Source: Opitutia bacterium UBA977 (lineage in GTDB: Bacteria > Verrucomicrobiota > Verrucomicrobiia > Opitutales > Coraliomargaritaceae). Taken from it: a DNA stretch of 19,644 nt. This document shows, piece by piece, positions 16,410 to 19,644 of this stretch. The notes under the pieces are model-generated. The model saw only the letters and a program-made list of their open reading frames with translations. It was not told the DNA's origin and ran no database searches. The stretch spans positions 729 to 20,372 of the forward strand of contig DBBT01000015.1 of NCBI GenBank assembly GCA_002292345.1, written 5' to 3'. Each line of letters opens with the position of its first letter. Position 1 is the first letter of the stretch. The position numbers were made by a program, and so were the translations under genes.

Positions 16410-17573
16410 ATGCGTTTGTATTTTTATATCTATTTTGCCTGCAGTATGATACTAAACTTGTCGATACAGGCAAATGGCGAGACATCAAGAGCTTGGGAAG
16501 TGCTGGAGGGCTGTCGGCTTGTTAAATCTTCGATCAATGACGGGGACAGCTTTAAAGTGCAGCACAAGGATCTGACATTCATTGCTAGGCTGTACTTTGT
16601 TGACTGCCCAGAGACGCATGGCGCCTATATGGATCGTATACGCGACCAAGCGTACTATTTTTCAATCACAGATTCAGACGTCATGGCCGCTGGTAAACAG
16701 TCGACCATTTTTACAAAAAAATTCTTACGCGGCGAATTTACCTTGATCACAAAATGGGCAGACGCACGCGGCGGTAAAGAACCCCGCTTTTTTGCATTAG
16801 TTAGAAAGAATGATCAGATGCTTAGCTCTGAGTTGATTCGCAATGGCTTTGCCCGTATTTACGGTATGCCGACTAAAGGCAACTGGCCAAGCGGCGTCAC
16901 GCCACAGTCTTACCTCGGCCAACTCAAGCAATACGAACGAACTGCCCAAGCCAACATGATTGGTATTTGGGGCAACGCGACCAAATCTCTCCAGCTTGCT
17001 GGAATGAATCAACTCGATTCAGGTGTCGAAGGCACTCGCACAACCCAAACATCTTCTGCCAACGCATCAGCAACTGCAGCTAGCCAGACTACCAAGCTTA
17101 ATCTAAATACCGTAAGCGCAAATGAACTCGAAATATTGCCCGGCATTGGTCCTGCTCTCGCTAGCTATATCATCGCCGCCCGGCCCATTGCAGCCGTCGA
17201 TGACTTGCTCGAAATACCTGGTATCACACTTCCAAAAATCAACTCGTTTCGCGGACAAGTGATAATAAGTGAGCCACCTCCACCGCCCAAAACTGCAGCA
17301 TTCTACTTGGCAGACATCGAAACTTATCTGAATACAAACGTCACCGTTATTGTATCCGCAGTCGTCCGATCGAATCAAGCAGCCCCAGCTAGCTTTAAGG
17401 CAGTCATTCTTCAGACAGACAATCAGGGGGTGCCAGGCGGTAGCATCCCAGCTTTTATTCCTGATGAATTTTACCAAGCATTTGTACAATACTACCAACA
17501 GCCTGAGCGCAGTTTCACTGGTCTGTTGTATCAGCACGATTCCAGCACAGTGCTCGTTTATAGCCGCAAGTGA
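16410..17573 (+). CDS. Secreted SNase-like nuclease with helix-hairpin-helix region
   Basis: This 387-residue protein starts with a signal peptide (about 1-22, cleavage near QANGE), so it is probably exported. Residues 33-190 form a thermonuclease-like OB-fold: DGDSF at 44-48, R60 and E68 in ARLYFVDCPET, and R126 in PRFFAL, which correspond to the R35, E43 and R87 set of staphylococcal nuclease. A Ser/Thr/Ala-rich linker (203-228) leads to a ComEA-type double helix-hairpin-helix (230-288) with LNLNTVSANELEILPGIGP, expected to bind DNA. A proline run (289-293) leads to a domain of about 90 residues (298-387) that looks OB-like. The ATG at 16410 fits the signal peptide; a GTG at 16368 is unlikely. 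A role in extracellular or periplasmic DNA breakdown or uptake is inferred. Confidence 0.85.
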   Translation: MRLYFYIYFACSMILNLSIQANGETSRAWEVLEGCRLVKSSINDGDSFKVQHKDLTFIARLYFVDCPETHGAYMDRIRDQAYYFSITDSDVMAAGKQSTIFTKKFLRGEFTLITKWADARGGKEPRFFALVRKNDQMLSSELIRNGFARIYGMPTKGNWPSGVTPQSYLGQLKQYERTAQANMIGIWGNATKSLQLAGMNQLDSGVEGTRTTQTSSANASATAASQTTKLNLNTVSANELEILPGIGPALASYIIAARPIAAVDDLLEIPGITLPKINSFRGQVIISEPPPPPKTAAFYLADIETYLNTNVTVIVSAVVRSNQAAPASFKAVILQTDNQGVPGGSIPAFIPDEFYQAFVQYYQQPERSFTGLLYQHDSSTVLVYSRK

Positions 17574-17632
17574 GCACCAGGCGTTAAATATACTCCCCTC
17601 CCTCGAATTGTATCACCTCATCGATCGACTTT

Positions 17633-17763
17633 TTGCTCGTAGCAGCTGCTCGCTACGGCATCCAGGAATCTATCTGTGGCCGCGGCATTGTCCGTTGTGG
17701 TGTGCTGCATTCATTTTCAGGCTCCACTGGTTTCGGATACGATTCATTGTTTAATTGGTCAAT
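17633..17763 (+). pseudogene. Possible remnant of an RdgB/HAM1-type NTP pyrophosphatase
   Basis: The stretch between the nuclease gene and rpe is open in the rpe frame and encodes GSTGFGYDSLF (17720-17752). This closely resembles the G-x-G-G-F-G-Y-D-P-L-F nucleotide-binding signature of RdgB/HAM1 (ITPase-like) enzymes, preceded by an ICGRGI segment as in that family. What follows (NWSIWYFFKKKE) does not fit RdgB, and there is no room for the other 150 residues. It is either a leftover piece of a lost gene or chance similarity. Confidence 0.25.
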
Positions 17764-17842
17764 ATGGTATTTCTTCAAGAAAAAGGAGTTAAAGCAGGAT
17801 GCGGTTCTTGCCACAGATACAAACAGCGCCAATATAGCATCC

Positions 17843-18502
17843 ATGCAAAGTCCACACGAAAAGATCTTGGCCCCGTCCATTCTCGCAGGCGATCACGCAG
17901 ACCTTAAGAGCAGTCTAAAAGAAATTGAAGCTGCTGGATTGAGTTGGGTGCATCTCGATATCATGGACGGACACTTTGTGCCGAACCTGACCTTTGGTCC
18001 GCAAACGGTGAAGGCCATGCGTTCTACATCGGACTTGTTCTTCGATGTCCATCTAATGCTCGATAATCCAGACAAGTTCGTTGATGCATTTATTGATGCG
18101 GGTGCCGATCAAGTTACTATTCACGTGGAACCAGACTACCCGATCACTGATACCTTGAAGCACATTCGCAAACGTGGTTGCAAATGTGGCGTGGTCTTAA
18201 ATCCGGACACTCCAGTCGATGCAGCAAAACCGTTTCTGGAAGAGTGCAACATCGTTTTGTTAATGACAGTGCAACCTGGCTTTGGCGGACAAAGCTTCCG
18301 CGAGGACATTCTACCAAAGATGGAGACCTTGGCTAAATGGCGCAACGAATTCGGCCTGAACTATCGACTCGAAGTGGATGGTGGCGTCGATCTCAAAACT
18401 GCAGGAAGTTGCACCGCACGTGGTGTAGATACACTAGTGGCGGGCACTGCATTTTTCAACGCCGAAGATCGTAAGGCGTTTAACGCAACTGTCACCGCTT
18501 AG
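17843..18502 (+). CDS. rpe: Ribulose-phosphate 3-epimerase
   Basis: This enzyme interconverts ribulose-5-phosphate and xylulose-5-phosphate in the pentose phosphate pathway. The 219-residue TIM barrel is complete: LAPSILAGD at 9-17 with the catalytic-site serine, HLDIMDGHFVPN at 37-48 with metal ligands H37 and D39, DVHLM with H70, MTVQPGFGGQSF at 141-152 and LEVDGGV with D179 at 177-182, where the phosphate binds. The frame is open for 70 codons upstream, but family sequence starts at the ATG at 17843. It converges with the amidase gene with a single base between the stop codons, so there is no separate terminator. Confidence 0.96.
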   Translation: MQSPHEKILAPSILAGDHADLKSSLKEIEAAGLSWVHLDIMDGHFVPNLTFGPQTVKAMRSTSDLFFDVHLMLDNPDKFVDAFIDAGADQVTIHVEPDYPITDTLKHIRKRGCKCGVVLNPDTPVDAAKPFLEECNIVLLMTVQPGFGGQSFREDILPKMETLAKWRNEFGLNYRLEVDGGVDLKTAGSCTARGVDTLVAGTAFFNAEDRKAFNATVTA

Positions 18503-18503
18503 G

Positions 18504-19304
18504 CTAGGCGTTATAGTATAATTCGGGGCGCCGGTCTTTGAGGGCCGTCAAGCGACCACGGGCATTCGCGACTTCGAGCAGATCAATATCGGCAAGGTAG
18601 ACGCCTTCCGACTCACTCGCTTCCATTAAAATCTGCCCCCACGGATCGACCACTAATGAATGCCCAAAATATTCGCATTTTCCAATACTAGAGCCGTGTC
18701 GCTCGATTCCGCACTGATTGGTAGCAATGAAGTACGATTGATTCTCAATTGCGCGGGCTTGAATTAAGCTGCGCCAATGCCCTAAACGCGGATGCGGGAA
18801 TGCTGCGGCTAAGACTTGCACTACTGCTCCGTCGAGCGCGCACTTGCGGAATAGCTCCGGGAATCTTAGATCGTAGCATATACTGCAACCGATCCGCCCA
18901 AGTTCCGTGTCTGCAGTGACAATAGCCTCCCCTCGCTGTACCTGCTTCTCTTCACCGAAAAGTGTGAATAAATGCACCTTTCGATATTGCGCGGAGATCG
19001 CTCCAGTTCGTTCAAAAAAATACAAGGTATTGGCCGGTCGCCCCGATTCTGTTTGCTCTAAAAACGAACCACAAATGGCGACATTAAATTCAACCGCAAA
19101 TGCTGCAATTTGAGCACGGTGTTCCGCCGCTTTATTAAGTAATTCAAGATTGCGGCTCCAATCAAAACCTGTGGTACACATTTCTGGCAAAAAAACGACT
19201 CTTCCTCCCCGAGCTTTTGATTGTGCGACCAACTCACGAATTTTAGTGATATTGGTCGAGGGTGCACCTCTAATAACTTCGAATTGTGCGAGTGCAATTT
19301 TCAT
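18504..19304 (-). CDS. Nitrilase-superfamily carbon-nitrogen hydrolase (omega-amidase-like)
   Basis: This 266-residue cytoplasmic enzyme has the full E-K-C triad of the family: E41 in FLPEMCTTGFDW, K109 in YRKVHLF and C143 in SICYDLRFPELFR. The family hydrolyses amides or nitriles. FLPEM-x-x-x-GF with tryptophan and the ICYDLRFPEL motif resemble omega-amidase/2-oxoglutaramate amidase (Nit2/YafV) or Nit1 (deaminated glutathione amidase), which repair damaged metabolites. A choice between these is not possible from sequence alone. The ATG at 19304 is preferred over an upstream GTG at 19316. It is convergent with rpe and lies 40 bases downstream of the receiver-domain gene on the same strand. 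Confidence 0.9.
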   Translation of the reverse strand: MKIALAQFEVIRGAPSTNITKIRELVAQSKARGGRVVFLPEMCTTGFDWSRNLELLNKAAEHRAQIAAFAVEFNVAICGSFLEQTESGRPANTLYFFERTGAISAQYRKVHLFTLFGEEKQVQRGEAIVTADTELGRIGCSICYDLRFPELFRKCALDGAVVQVLAAAFPHPRLGHWRSLIQARAIENQSYFIATNQCGIERHGSSIGKCEYFGHSLVVDPWGQILMEASESEGVYLADIDLLEVANARGRLTALKDRRPELYYNA

Positions 19305-19344
19305 ACCAGATAGCACCTTCTGAGAGCATTAAGGCGCGGCAAGC

Positions 19345-19644
19345 TCAGCTAATTAAAGTACGATGCGCCCGAATCAACGCATCCTTTAATCTAGCAACTT
19401 CTACAGGCTTGCTCAGGTAGTCGTTCATGCCAGCAGCGAGGCACTTGGCGCGATCTTCGTTCATCGCAAACGCAGTCACTGCAATGATATACTGCTGAGG
19501 ATCCTGATCCACAAATTCCCCACTACGAATAGCCTGCGTAATCTCGAGTCCACTTTGCCCTGGGAGTCGAACATCCATTAAAATAACATCAAAAACCCCG
19601 CTTTGCATCAGCTCAATCGCCTGAGCGCCGTCATGGACAACCTG
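19345..19644 (-). CDS. Receiver-domain protein, C-terminal end (cut by window edge)
   Basis: The minus strand is open from the window edge to the stop at 19345, giving the last 99 residues of a larger protein. It is most of a CheY-like receiver: phospho-acceptor D in ILMDVRLPG, the switch Thr in AVTAFAM and K in LSKPVE. As the domain stands at the very C-terminus and the style resembles hybrid kinases (MxPxSGLE, DRAKCLAAGMNDYLSKP), the parent protein is probably a hybrid histidine kinase or multi-receiver protein; a single-domain regulator is also possible. Confidence 0.9.
   Translation of the reverse strand, partial: QVVHDGAQAIELMQSGVFDVILMDVRLPGQSGLEITQAIRSGEFVDQDPQQYIIAVTAFAMNEDRAKCLAAGMNDYLSKPVEVARLKDALIRAHRTLIS

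Overview
The window looks like a chromosomal stretch from a free-living Gram-negative bacterium. It has about 50% G+C, weak or absent Shine-Dalgarno sequences, ATG starts and single housekeeping genes in loose clusters. The mix of a pyrB-pyrC-CPBP run, a DUF4136-type lipoprotein, a CPA1 antiporter fused to RCK and PTS EIIA modules, and a secreted nuclease with a helix-hairpin-helix region fits a marine Verrucomicrobiota bacterium of the Opitutae/Puniceicoccales kind. That placement is inference from gene style, not from a marker gene.

Left part (1-4709): the start of a fumarylacetoacetate-hydrolase-family gene (minus strand, cut by the window edge), a minus-strand tRNA-Val(GAC) with its own terminator, then a plus-strand run of pyrB, pyrC and a CPBP membrane protease-like gene that begins directly after the pyrC stop codon. 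A DUF4136-like lipoprotein gene follows and ends in a clear intrinsic terminator. pyrB and pyrC encode consecutive steps of UMP synthesis.

Middle part (4835-12241): tsaB (tRNA t6A synthesis) overlapping alr (D-alanine for peptidoglycan), a small hybrid histidine kinase, a DUF695-like gene, cysE (cysteine synthesis) and a three-module antiporter. Between the DUF695 gene and cysE lies what looks like a decayed minus-strand small gene.

Right part (12242-19644): a gene-free gap, tRNA-Leu(TAG) with a strong terminator, a XerC/D-type recombinase (minus), argA (N-acetylglutamate synthase) with a small acidic gene just behind it, a 4'-phosphopantetheinyl transferase (minus) divergent from a secreted SNase-HhH protein, rpe, a nitrilase-family amidase (minus, convergent with rpe, 1 bp gap) and the end of a second receiver-domain protein (minus, cut by the window edge).

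I see no CRISPR array, prophage, insertion sequence, toxin-antitoxin pair or defence island. Most of the window is ordinary housekeeping sequence. The points most worth a second look are the nuclease and antiporter fusions and two apparent gene remnants, at about 8800-9075 and 17633-17763.
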